From the NCBI RefSeq assembly GCF_010548375.1, contig NZ_JAAGLY010000012.1, positions 124,001 through 188,000 of the forward strand: 64,000 nt of DNA. The letters run 5' to 3'. The DNA is from Streptomyces sp. SID13726. Lineage in GTDB: Bacteria; Actinomycetota; Actinomycetes; Streptomycetales; Streptomycetaceae. Position numbers and translations under genes: made by a program. Under the pieces are notes generated by a model. That model did not search any database and was not told the origin of the DNA. It was given only the letters and a program-made list of their open reading frames with translations. Below are positions 8,198 through 16,620 of this stretch, piece by piece; positions within the stretch are counted from its first letter, which is position 1, and the number at the start of each line of letters is the position of its first letter.

Positions 8198-8677
8198 TCA
8201 GGCTTGGTGGAGGCGCTCGTTCAGGGCTTCGAGGACCCGTGGGGGAACCAGGTGGGAGACGTCTCCGCCCCAGGTCGCGACCTCCTTGACGAGCGAGGAG
8301 GACAGGAAGCTGTAGGTGGGGTTGGTCGGTACGAAAAGCGTCTCGACACCGCTCAGGCCGTTGTTCATCTGGGCCATCTGGAGCTCGTAGTCGAAGTCGC
8401 TGACCGCGCGCAGGCCCTTGACGATGGCCGGGATGTCGCGCTGCTTGCAGTAGTCGACGAGGAGGCCGTGGAAGGCCTCGACGATCACGTTGCCGTACTC
8501 GGCGGTGACCTCGCGGATCAGGTCGATCCGCTCGTCGATCTCGAACAGGCCCTTCTTGGACTTGTTGATCATCACCGCGACATAGACCTCGTCGTACAGT
8601 CTGGAGGCGCGGGAGATGATGTCGAGGTGTCCGTTGGTGATCGGGTCGAACGACCCGGGACAGACGGCGCGGCGCAC
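8198..8677 (-). CDS. coaD: Phosphopantetheine adenylyltransferase (CoaD)
   Basis: CoaD catalyses the penultimate step of CoA synthesis, joining ATP and 4'-phosphopantetheine to give dephospho-CoA. The nucleotidyltransferase motif CPGSFDPITNGHLDI lies at the N-terminus, followed by KGLRAVSDFDYELQMAQMN and the PTYSFLSSSLVKEVA loop. I prefer GTG 8677, which gives 159 aa (the usual family length) and has GAGGGA at good spacing. An ATG at 8707 is in frame and overlaps the rsmD stop as ATGA, giving 169 aa, so coupled translation from there is possible. Confidence 0.96.
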   Translation of the reverse strand: MRRAVCPGSFDPITNGHLDIISRASRLYDEVYVAVMINKSKKGLFEIDERIDLIREVTAEYGNVIVEAFHGLLVDYCKQRDIPAIVKGLRAVSDFDYELQMAQMNNGLSGVETLFVPTNPTYSFLSSSLVKEVATWGGDVSHLVPPRVLEALNERLHQA

Positions 8678-8703
8678 TTGAGATCCCTCGCTCTCCGGTC
8701 CGG

Positions 8704-9306
8704 TCATCGTGCGTCTTCGCACGTAGAGGCGTTGTCGCCCGTGGCGGCGCGACCGTACCAAAACGTTCCCTCGCCGTAACGACGGGCCTTGACCGGCTCG
8801 AAGCCGGGCGGCCAGCCGAATTCGCCGCCTCTGGTGCTGCGCTCCACGGTGACGAGGGCCTCCGGCGCGAGCCAGTGTTCCGTGCGGAGTGTGAGGAGAA
8901 TCTCGCGAAGATCGTGATCTGTGACTCGGTAGGGCGGGTCCAGGAAGACGAGGTCGTACGGCTGTGCGGGCGCCCCGGTCCGGATGATCTGTTCGGCCTT
9001 GCCCGCGCGGACCTCGGCGCCCGGGAGGCCGAGGCTCTTGACGTTCTCGCGGATGGTGCGGGCGGCTCTGGCGTCGGCCTCGACGAGGAGGGTGTGTCCG
9101 GCGCCCCGGGAGAGGGCTTCGAGGCCGACCGCGCCTGATCCGGCGTAGAGGTCGAGGACCCGCTCGCCTGCCAGGGGGGCGCCGAGCAGGGACTGCCAGG
9201 TGGAGAAGAGACCTTCGCGGGCGCGGTCGGAGGTGGGACGGGTTCCGTTTCCCGGCGGGACGGCCAGGCGGCGTCCGCCGGCCCTGCCCGCGATCACGCG
9301 AGTCAT
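8704..9306 (-). CDS. rsmD: 16S rRNA (guanine966-N2)-methyltransferase RsmD
   Basis: The 200-aa SAM-dependent methyltransferase modifies G966 of 16S rRNA. The N-terminal MTRVIAGRAGGRRLAVPPG and RPTSDRAREGLFSTW are RsmD signatures. The SAM-binding motif is VLDLYAGSGAVGLEALSRG (about 50-68), and the catalytic N-methylase motif DPPY is in YDLVFLDPPY (about 117-126). It is the middle gene of a rightmost-to-left recG-rsmD-coaD run; its stop overlaps the upstream coaD ATG by ATGA. Confidence 0.96.
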   Translation of the reverse strand: MTRVIAGRAGGRRLAVPPGNGTRPTSDRAREGLFSTWQSLLGAPLAGERVLDLYAGSGAVGLEALSRGAGHTLLVEADARAARTIRENVKSLGLPGAEVRAGKAEQIIRTGAPAQPYDLVFLDPPYRVTDHDLREILLTLRTEHWLAPEALVTVERSTRGGEFGWPPGFEPVKARRYGEGTFWYGRAATGDNASTCEDAR

Positions 9307-9345
9307 CTTCGGTCCTTGTTCGGGGATGGTTGCCGGTCCATTTTC

Positions 9346-11553
9346 TCAGCCCTTCTCCAGGTACTGCTCCCTCTCCTCGTCCAAAAGCGCGTCCAGGGCC
9401 GTACGCAGGCCGGGGAGGTCCGTCAGCTCCGGGTCGGCCTCCACCACAGCCGTCGCCTCCTCCCTCGCCTCCGCGATGATCTCCTCGTCCTCGATGACGG
9501 CGAGGACCCGCAGGCTGGTCCGGGCGCCCGACTGGGCCTGGCCCAGGACGTCGCCCTCCCTGCGCTGTTCCAGGTCGATGCGGGAGAGCTCGAAGCCGTC
9601 CAGGGTCGACGCCACCGCGTTCAGGCGCTGGCGGGCCGGACTCGCCTCCGGCATCTCCGTGACCAGCAGGCACAGGCCCGCCGCCGAACCCCGGCCGACC
9701 CGGCCGCGCAGCTGATGGAGCTGGGAGACGCCGAAGCGGTCGGCGTCCATGATGACCATCGCCGTGGCGTTCGGGACGTTGACGCCGACCTCGATGACGG
9801 TGGTGGCGACCAGGACGTGGGTGTCGCCGGCGGCGAAGCGGCGCATGACCGCGTCCTTGTCGTCGGGGTGCATACGGCCGTGCAGGACCTCGACGCGCAG
9901 GCCGTTGAGCGCTCCCTTGACCAGCTGATCGGCGATCTCCAGGACCGCGAGCGGCGGACGCTTCTCCGCCTCGTCCTCGGGGGACTTCTTCTTGCCGGCC
10001 TTCTTCGGGTCGTCCTCCTCGTCGCCGATGCGGGGGCAGACGACGTACGCCTGATGGCCGTTCTCCACCTCCTCGCGGACCCGCTCCCAGGCGCGGCTGA
10101 GGAAGTGGGGCTTGTCGGCGGCGGGGACGACATGGCTGGCGATCGGGGAGCGGCCGGCCGGGAGCTGGTCGAGGACGGAGGTCTCCAGGTCGCCGAAGAC
10201 CGTCATGGCGACCGTGCGAGGGATGGGGGTGGCCGTCATGACCAGGAGGTGCGGGGGCTGTTTGCCCTTGCCGCGCAGGGCGTCCCGCTGCTCGACGCCG
10301 AACCGGTGCTGCTCGTCGACCACGACCAGGCCCAGGTCCTGGAACTGCACCTTGTCCTCGATCAGCGCGTGCGTGCCGATCACGATCCCCGCCTCACCGG
10401 TGACCAGGTCCAGCATCGCCTGCCTGCGCGCGGCCGTCCCCATCGAACCGGTGAGCAGCACCACCTTGGTGGCGTGCTCGGACCCGCCCAGCATGCCGCC
10501 CTCGGCCAGCTCGCCCATCATCTCGACGATCGAGCGGTGATGCTGCTGCGCGAGCACCTCGGTGGGGGCCAGCATGGCGGCCTGCCCGCCCGCGTCGACG
10601 ACGGCGAGCATGGCGCGCAGGGCCACCATCGTCTTTCCCGAACCGACCTCTCCCTGGAGCAGGCGGTGCATCGGGTGGTCCGTGGCCAGGTCGTCGAAGA
10701 TCTCCTTCGAGACCTTCTGCTGGCCTTCGGTGAGGGTGAAGGGGAGGCGGTCGTCGAAGGCGGTCAGGAGGCCGTCCGGGGCGGGTCTGCGCGGGACCGC
10801 CGGGAGTTGGGCGTCCGCGTGGCGGCGGCGGGCCAGGGCGACCTGGAGGACGAAGGCCTCGTCCCACTTGAGGCGGGCGTGGGCGTCGGCGATGTCGGCC
10901 TTGGTGTGCGGGCGGTGGATCTTGAGGAGGGCCTCGGGGAGGGGGACCAGGCCACGGCCCTCGCGCAGGGACTCCGGGAGCGGGTCGACGGCCTCCTGGG
11001 CGCTCGGCAGGACCGTCTGGAGCGCCTTGCCGATCTTCCAGGACTCCAGCTTGGCGGTGGCGGGGTAGATCGGGATCAGGGCGCCCGCCCAGGTCTCGAC
11101 CGTCTCCTCCGCGTCCCCCCGCAGCAATTCGTACGCCGGATGCGCCAGTTGGAGGCGGCGGTTGAAGAGGGAGACCTTGCCGGCGAACATCGCGCGGGTG
11201 CCCGGCAGGAGTTCCTTGTGGGGCTTGTGCACACCGCTGCCGAAGAAGACCAGTTGGAGGCGGCCGCTGCCGTCCGTGATGGTGACCTCAAGCCGCTGCC
11301 CCTTGCCGCGCGGCGCCTTGGCGGAGGCGAAGCTGTGCAGGCGGGCGTCGGCGACCTGGGCGACCACGGTGACGTGTTCGTCCAGGGGGAGGTCGGCGAG
11401 GTGGGTGAGCTGGCCCCGCTCCTCGTATCTGCGCGGGTAGTGGTGCAGGAGGTCGCCTACGGAGTGCAGGCCGAGGTGCTCGGCCATCACCTTCGCGGTG
11501 GCGGGGCCGAGCACCTTCTTCAACGGTTCTTCCAGTGCGGGCACGAGATCCAT
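9346..11553 (-). CDS. recG: ATP-dependent DNA helicase RecG
   Basis: RecG remodels stalled forks and Holliday junctions. The 735-aa protein has an N-terminal wedge/OB region, then Walker A GEVGSGKT, a DEQHR box II, MTATPIPRT, and the C-terminal helicase motif LHQLRGRVGRG. I chose the ATG at 11553 (MDLVPALEEPLKKVLGPATA), which matches the usual N-terminus; in-frame starts up to 11586 would add 11 unusual residues. The ribosome site is weak for all of them. A KKAGKKKSPEDEAEKR insert lies near residue 550. It is divergent from the HSP90-like gene across 168 bp. Confidence 0.95.
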   Translation of the reverse strand: MDLVPALEEPLKKVLGPATAKVMAEHLGLHSVGDLLHHYPRRYEERGQLTHLADLPLDEHVTVVAQVADARLHSFASAKAPRGKGQRLEVTITDGSGRLQLVFFGSGVHKPHKELLPGTRAMFAGKVSLFNRRLQLAHPAYELLRGDAEETVETWAGALIPIYPATAKLESWKIGKALQTVLPSAQEAVDPLPESLREGRGLVPLPEALLKIHRPHTKADIADAHARLKWDEAFVLQVALARRRHADAQLPAVPRRPAPDGLLTAFDDRLPFTLTEGQQKVSKEIFDDLATDHPMHRLLQGEVGSGKTMVALRAMLAVVDAGGQAAMLAPTEVLAQQHHRSIVEMMGELAEGGMLGGSEHATKVVLLTGSMGTAARRQAMLDLVTGEAGIVIGTHALIEDKVQFQDLGLVVVDEQHRFGVEQRDALRGKGKQPPHLLVMTATPIPRTVAMTVFGDLETSVLDQLPAGRSPIASHVVPAADKPHFLSRAWERVREEVENGHQAYVVCPRIGDEEDDPKKAGKKKSPEDEAEKRPPLAVLEIADQLVKGALNGLRVEVLHGRMHPDDKDAVMRRFAAGDTHVLVATTVIEVGVNVPNATAMVIMDADRFGVSQLHQLRGRVGRGSAAGLCLLVTEMPEASPARQRLNAVASTLDGFELSRIDLEQRREGDVLGQAQSGARTSLRVLAVIEDEEIIAEAREEATAVVEADPELTDLPGLRTALDALLDEEREQYLEKG

Positions 11554-11721
11554 TGCACACCACGCCACTGACATTGCCGTATACATACCGGGAAACCCCT
11601 GGTCAGACGGCTGGTTGGGGACTTAGGATGACGCGCTCCGGCCATCCCCCGCGGTCACCGCCCCACCCGGGACCGCCCGACCCCGCGCCGCGCGAACGTT
11701 CCTCCCACCGGCGCTGCGACG

Positions 11722-13557
11722 ATGGATTCCCAGACCTCACAGTCATCACAGACACCCCAGGTACCTCAGCAACCTCATACGTTCCAGGTCGACCTGCGCG
11801 GTCTGGTGGACCTCCTCTCCCATCACCTCTACTCCAGCCCCAAGGTCTATCTGCGCGAGCTGCTGCAGAACGCCGTGGACGCGATCACGGCCCGGCGGGC
11901 CGAGCAGCCGGACGCTCCGGCGAGAGTGCGGCTGTACGCCGAGGAGGGCGCCCTGCGGGTCGAGGACTCCGGGGTCGGGCTCACCGAGGAGGACGTGCAC
12001 GACCTGCTGGCCACCATCGGGCGCAGCTCCAAGCGGGCCGAGGGACTTCAGGAGGTCCGCTCCGACTTCCTCGGGCAGTTCGGCATCGGGCTGCTCGCCT
12101 GTTTCGTGGTCGCCGAGCGGATTCGCGTGGTCAGCCGCAGCGCCCGTACGCCGGACGCGCCGCCCGTGGAGTGGACGGCGAGCGACGACGGCTCGTACCG
12201 GGTGCGGACGCTGCCGGACGAGGCCCGTCCGGAGCCGGGCACCACCGTGCACCTGGTCGCGCGGGCGGGCGCGGGCGAATGGCTCACCCCTGAGCGGGTC
12301 CTCCGGCTGGCCCGGGACTTCGGCTCGCTGCTGCCGTACGACGTCCGGGTCGGCGACGAGGCGGTCACCGATCTGCCGGCGCCCTGGGACCGGCCGTACC
12401 CCTCCCCCGCCAACCGCAGGGTGGCCCTGTCCCGGCACTGCCACGACCTGTTCGGCTTCACCCCGCTGGACTCGATCGAGCTGAACGTCCCGCTGGCCGG
12501 GATCCGCGGAGTGGCGTACGTCCTCCCGTCGGCGGTCAGTCCGGCGCAGCGGGCCACGCATCGCGTGCACCTCAAGGGCATGCTGCTGACCGAGCGGGCC
12601 GAACAGCTGCTGCCGGACTGGGCGTTCTTCGTGCGCTGCGTCCTGGACACCGACAGCCTGCGGCCCACGGCCTCGCGCGAGTCGCTGTACGAGGACGAGA
12701 CGCTGGCGGCCGTCCGGGAAGCGCTGGGGGAACGGATCCGGTCCTGGCTGACCGGGCTGGCCGTCGGTGACCCGGAGCGGCTCGCGGCCTTCCTGTCGGT
12801 GCACCACCTGGGCGTGAAGTCGCTGGCGCGGCACGACCGGGAGATGCTGCGCACGATGCTGCCGTGGCTGCCCTTCGAGACGACCGACGGACGGCTGTCC
12901 CTGGAGGAGTTCGCGCAGCGGCACCCGGTGGTGCACTTCACGCGGACCGTCGAGGAGTACCGGCAGGTCGCGCCGATCGCGTCGGCGCAGGGTATCGGCG
13001 TGGTCAACGGCGGTTACACGTACGACAGCGACCTGGTCGAGGCGCTGCCCTCGGTGCGGCCCGGGACGGTCGTCGCCGAGTTGGACGCGGACACCGTGAC
13101 CGCCCATCTGAACCTGGTCGACCCGGCCGAGGAACTGGCGCTGGCCGGCTTCCTGGCGGCCGCGCGGGCCAAGCTCGACCCGCTGGGCTGTGACGTCGTC
13201 CTGCGGGCGTTCCGGCCGCTGTCCGTGCCCGCGCTGCACCTGGACGACCGGGACGCCCGGCACGAGCAGGCCCGCGCGGACGCCGAGGAGCAGGCCGACG
13301 ACCTGTGGGCGGGCATCCTCGGCTCGCTGCGCGGCAGCGCCCCACGCGCGCGTCTGGTGCTGAACCAGCTCAACCCGCTGGTACGGCGGATCGGTTCGCT
13401 GGGCGATCCGGAACTGATCGGCACCGCCACCGAGTCCCTGTACGGACAGGCGCTGCTGATGGCGCAGCGGCCCCTGCGGCCCGCGGACTCGGCGCTGCTG
13501 AACCGGGCCTTCATCGGACTGCTGGAGTGGGCCACGAACGGCGAGGAGGACCGCTGA
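11722..13557 (+). CDS. HSP90-family (HtpG-like) ATPase
   Basis: The 611-aa protein has an intact GHKL ATP-binding domain: YLRELLQNAVDA (residues 43-54, catalytic Glu46 and N-box Asn50 by analogy to Hsp90), VEDSGVGLTEEDV (Asp82) and FLGQFGIGLLACFVVAE (about 116-132). The middle domain keeps the Hsp90-type block LLPDWAFFVRCVLDTDSLRP and TASRESLYED (about 295-325). The N-terminal ~20 residues are a Ser/Gln/Pro leader without a clear ribosome site, so a later start is possible. The stop overlaps the start of the next gene by one base (TGATG), giving translational coupling. It diverges from canonical HtpG and sits in a core-gene interval, so a dedicated role with the TPR partner is inferred, not shown. 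Confidence 0.88.
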   Translation: MDSQTSQSSQTPQVPQQPHTFQVDLRGLVDLLSHHLYSSPKVYLRELLQNAVDAITARRAEQPDAPARVRLYAEEGALRVEDSGVGLTEEDVHDLLATIGRSSKRAEGLQEVRSDFLGQFGIGLLACFVVAERIRVVSRSARTPDAPPVEWTASDDGSYRVRTLPDEARPEPGTTVHLVARAGAGEWLTPERVLRLARDFGSLLPYDVRVGDEAVTDLPAPWDRPYPSPANRRVALSRHCHDLFGFTPLDSIELNVPLAGIRGVAYVLPSAVSPAQRATHRVHLKGMLLTERAEQLLPDWAFFVRCVLDTDSLRPTASRESLYEDETLAAVREALGERIRSWLTGLAVGDPERLAAFLSVHHLGVKSLARHDREMLRTMLPWLPFETTDGRLSLEEFAQRHPVVHFTRTVEEYRQVAPIASAQGIGVVNGGYTYDSDLVEALPSVRPGTVVAELDADTVTAHLNLVDPAEELALAGFLAAARAKLDPLGCDVVLRAFRPLSVPALHLDDRDARHEQARADAEEQADDLWAGILGSLRGSAPRARLVLNQLNPLVRRIGSLGDPELIGTATESLYGQALLMAQRPLRPADSALLNRAFIGLLEWATNGEEDR

Positions 13558-16500
13558 TGAGCGGAATCGACGGGACCGCCGGAATCACCGACTTCGACGC
13601 GCTGCGCCGGGCGATGGCCGAGAACTCCGAGGAACCGGAGGGGCCCGGCCGCAACGCGCGCGCGGAGCAGCTGCTCGCCGCGGCCGAGGAGCTGAACATC
13701 CCGCTCGCGGTGATCGAGGCGCTCGGCCACCAGCTGAAGGTCTACAACTACAGCTCCGAGAAGGACAAGATGTTCGTCCCCTTCGCGCGCCTGCTGCGCA
13801 TGTGGGACGAACACCCCGAGGACTTCGACGAGTACGAGACGCACTCCCTGCACTGGGTCTTCAAGTGGATGACCACCGGCATGCTCGACCAGCCGCACAT
13901 CCCGCTCGCCGCGATGGAGAAGTGGCTCGGCGAGATGGAGCACCGCTACCGGCTCGCCGGGCACTCCGAGCGGGCCGTGCGCAGCGCCGAGTACAGCGTG
14001 GCCGCGCACGTGGGGGACCTGGCGCGGGCCGAGCGGGCGTACACCTCCTGGCTGGCGGCCGACCGGGACACCATGGCGGACTGTCACGCGTGCGAGCTGC
14101 ACGAACAGGGCTCGTGGCAGTCGCAGCGCGGCCGGGACGCAGATGCGCTGGAGCTGTGGGCGCCGGTCCTGGCGGGCGAGTTCACCTGCGCCCACGAGCC
14201 GCACGCGGCCCTCGCGTCCTCCCTGACGCCGCTGCTGCGGCTGGGGCGGCCCGACGAGGCACGCGCCAACCATCTGCGCGGCTTCCGGCTCGTGCGGTCC
14301 ATGGAGAGCATGCGGGGCGCCTACGCGGACCACGTCGAGTTCTGCGTGCTGACCGGCAACGAGGCGCGCGGTCTCGAACTGCTCGCGGAGCGGCCCGCAT
14401 ACTTCACGGACGACGGCCATCCGCGCAGCAAGCTGGACTTCATGTCCGTGGTGGCCCTCCTCATGGACCGGCTGACCGCGCTCGGCCTCGGCGGGCAGTC
14501 GGTGCCGGGCCCCGCTAGCCGGTCCTGGACCGCCGCCGAACTCGCCGCCCACGCGCGTGAGGAGGCCCTCGCGCTGGCCGCCCGCTTCGACGAGCGCAAC
14601 GGCACGGCCCACGTGAGCGAGCGGATACGCGCGCGCATGGCGCAGCGACCGCTGGTGGAACGGCTGCCGCTCGGAGTGCGGGCGGTCCGGACGGTCACCG
14701 CTCCCCCGGCGACCGTCCCCGTGACGGCTCAGGAGCCCGACCTTCCCGCGCTGATCGCCGAGGCCCGCCGTCTGTCGGACACCCTCCGGCCGAACGCCGT
14801 GGAGGCGTGGGCGGCCGTCGGACGGGCTGCCGAGGGCGTCGAGCTGGAGCCGCGCGACCGAGCCGAGATGGCTGACCACGAGGCGATGGACCTGGGCCCC
14901 GAAGGGCTCGAACTGTTCGAGCTGGCCGCCGAGTTGTACGCGGAGGCGGGTGACCCCGGCGAGGCGCTCGCGGCACGCACGCGTGCGGCGTACGTACGCG
15001 CGCTGGCCGGTGAGGTGGACGAAGCACTCGCGGCGGTCGCGGGGCCGTACGACGAGGTCCTCGCGCTCTACGCCGTGGACGGCACGGGCGTGCCTCAGAC
15101 GGCCTCGGTGCTGATGTCCCGGGCGCGGATCCTGATGCGGCGGATGCACGAGGGCGACGACGAGACGTTCCCGTCCGACGCCGAGTCGGCCGTACGGGAG
15201 GTGCTCGCGCTCGTCGAGGGGCGCACCGGGGACGACGTACGGCTCGCCGCCCGGGTCGCCGAGGCGCGGGCGATGCTGGCGGAACTGGCCGCGCGCGGCG
15301 GGGACGTGGAGGCGGCGGCGGAGCTGTTCACGCGGGCGGCGGCGGGGTTCGTCGACGCGGGGCTGCCGTGGTTCGCCGTGGAGTACGAGGCCCGGCTGGC
15401 GGGACTCCGGCACCACCTGGGCGACCCGGCCGGGACGGAGCGGGCGCTTCGGGCGGCCCTGGAGCACGGCGGTCCGCACCTGGAGGCGGTCGGGCGGGCC
15501 CAGCTGCATCTCCAGCTCGCCGAGGTGGTCGGCGGCGCGGGACGGTCCGAGGAGGCCGCCGAGCACGCCCTGGAGGCGGCGCACTGGGCCGACGCGGCCG
15601 GTCAGGGTCCGGCGCTCGGCGCCCTGGCCCGGCACCAGCTGGGCGGGTTCCTGCTGCGGCAGGGCCGGTGGGCCGAGGCCGCGGAGGTGCTGGAGTCGGC
15701 GCTGCCCGACCTGAGTGCGGAGACCCATGGTGACGGCGCGGTCGTACAGGCCCAGTGGTGGCTCGGCGACTGTCTCAGCGAGCTGGGCGAGCACAGGGAG
15801 GCGGCCGAACGGCGTCTTCAGGCCGCCGAGATCGCCCGTCACTGGCCCGAGCAGCACGACCACGCGACCCTCGCCCACCTGGCCGCCGAGTCCCTCGGGG
15901 CGGCGGGCCTGCCGGCCGAGGCGGACCGGGCGTACGCGCGCGCGGGCGGTCTGTGGCGCGAGCTGGGCAACGTCCACGGCCTCATCCGCTCCCTGCGCGC
16001 CCGCGCGTGGCTCGCACTGCGCGCCGAGGACGACGGGGCGGACGCGGCGCGGGAGTTGATGGCGGACGCGGTCCGGGAGTGCGAGACCGCGCTGGAGGCC
16101 GCCCGGGACGACGCGGAGGCGCGGCAGCGGCTCGTCGGTGAGCTCGGGCACACCCACCGGCAGTTCGGGGACCTGCTGGCGCGGTCCGTGGCCGAGGACG
16201 CCGAGGACGACTCGATCCGGGCGGTGCTGGAGGAGGCGCTGGCGCAGATGACCGAGGCGATCGTGGTGTTCACCTCGGTCGGCGAGGACGCCCTGGACGC
16301 CCGGACCGGTGCCGAGCTCGCGGCGGGCTGGCTGGCGGCGGACCTGAGCCGGCCGGAGGAGGCCGCGGCGCGGGCGCGGGCGGTGCTGGCGGCCTATGGT
16401 GGGGGCGGCGACGACGGGACGGAACGGGATCGTCGCGACGTCGGCGATGCGACGGAACAGGTTCGTCCCGACGTCCGCGACACGACGCGACAGGATCGTC

Positions 16501-16589
16501 CCGACGCCCACGACACGACGGCACAGGCCCGTCGCGCCGAGGCCCGGCAACTGCTCGGCCTCATCGAGGAAGAGGCACAGGAAGGCTGA
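13557..16589 (+). CDS. Large TPR-like helical-repeat protein coupled to the HSP90-like gene
   Basis: The 1010-aa protein starts at the ATG that overlaps the HSP90-like stop by one base. It is Ala/Leu/Glu-rich and alpha-helical throughout, with TPR-like pairs such as LFELAAELYAEAGDPGEALA, LFTRAAAGFVDAGLPWFAVE and WWLGDCLSELGEHREAAERR (middle and C-terminal parts). The N-terminal 330 residues are more unique and include a CHACELHEQGSW stretch. No catalytic motif, signal peptide or membrane helix is visible. Near the C-terminus a hydrophilic linker is built of three 33-bp repeats (16427-16525). TPR proteins are typical Hsp90 co-chaperones in eukaryotes, so a chaperone-adaptor pair is an attractive inference. 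Confidence 0.85.
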   Translation: MSGIDGTAGITDFDALRRAMAENSEEPEGPGRNARAEQLLAAAEELNIPLAVIEALGHQLKVYNYSSEKDKMFVPFARLLRMWDEHPEDFDEYETHSLHWVFKWMTTGMLDQPHIPLAAMEKWLGEMEHRYRLAGHSERAVRSAEYSVAAHVGDLARAERAYTSWLAADRDTMADCHACELHEQGSWQSQRGRDADALELWAPVLAGEFTCAHEPHAALASSLTPLLRLGRPDEARANHLRGFRLVRSMESMRGAYADHVEFCVLTGNEARGLELLAERPAYFTDDGHPRSKLDFMSVVALLMDRLTALGLGGQSVPGPASRSWTAAELAAHAREEALALAARFDERNGTAHVSERIRARMAQRPLVERLPLGVRAVRTVTAPPATVPVTAQEPDLPALIAEARRLSDTLRPNAVEAWAAVGRAAEGVELEPRDRAEMADHEAMDLGPEGLELFELAAELYAEAGDPGEALAARTRAAYVRALAGEVDEALAAVAGPYDEVLALYAVDGTGVPQTASVLMSRARILMRRMHEGDDETFPSDAESAVREVLALVEGRTGDDVRLAARVAEARAMLAELAARGGDVEAAAELFTRAAAGFVDAGLPWFAVEYEARLAGLRHHLGDPAGTERALRAALEHGGPHLEAVGRAQLHLQLAEVVGGAGRSEEAAEHALEAAHWADAAGQGPALGALARHQLGGFLLRQGRWAEAAEVLESALPDLSAETHGDGAVVQAQWWLGDCLSELGEHREAAERRLQAAEIARHWPEQHDHATLAHLAAESLGAAGLPAEADRAYARAGGLWRELGNVHGLIRSLRARAWLALRAEDDGADAARELMADAVRECETALEAARDDAEARQRLVGELGHTHRQFGDLLARSVAEDAEDDSIRAVLEEALAQMTEAIVVFTSVGEDALDARTGAELAAGWLAADLSRPEEAAARARAVLAAYGGGGDDGTERDRRDVGDATEQVRPDVRDTTRQDRPDAHDTTAQARRAEARQLLGLIEEEAQEG
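16427..16525 (+). repeat. Three 33-bp tandem repeats inside the TPR-like gene
   Basis: Units at 16427-16459, 16460-16492 and 16493-16525 share a GGATCGTCCCGACG-like core and are degenerate copies of one another. The unit length is a multiple of three, so they encode three 11-residue hydrophilic segments (PDVRDTT, PDAHDTT) without breaking the frame. Confidence 0.8.
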
Positions 16590-16620
16590 CCGCTCCCGGC
16601 ACCGCCGAAGACACCGGCAC

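Noticed and set aside
8198..9673. Fused CoaD with a long N-terminal extension
   Set aside because: The upstream part is a shadow of rsmD; CoaD starts at 8677 or 8707.
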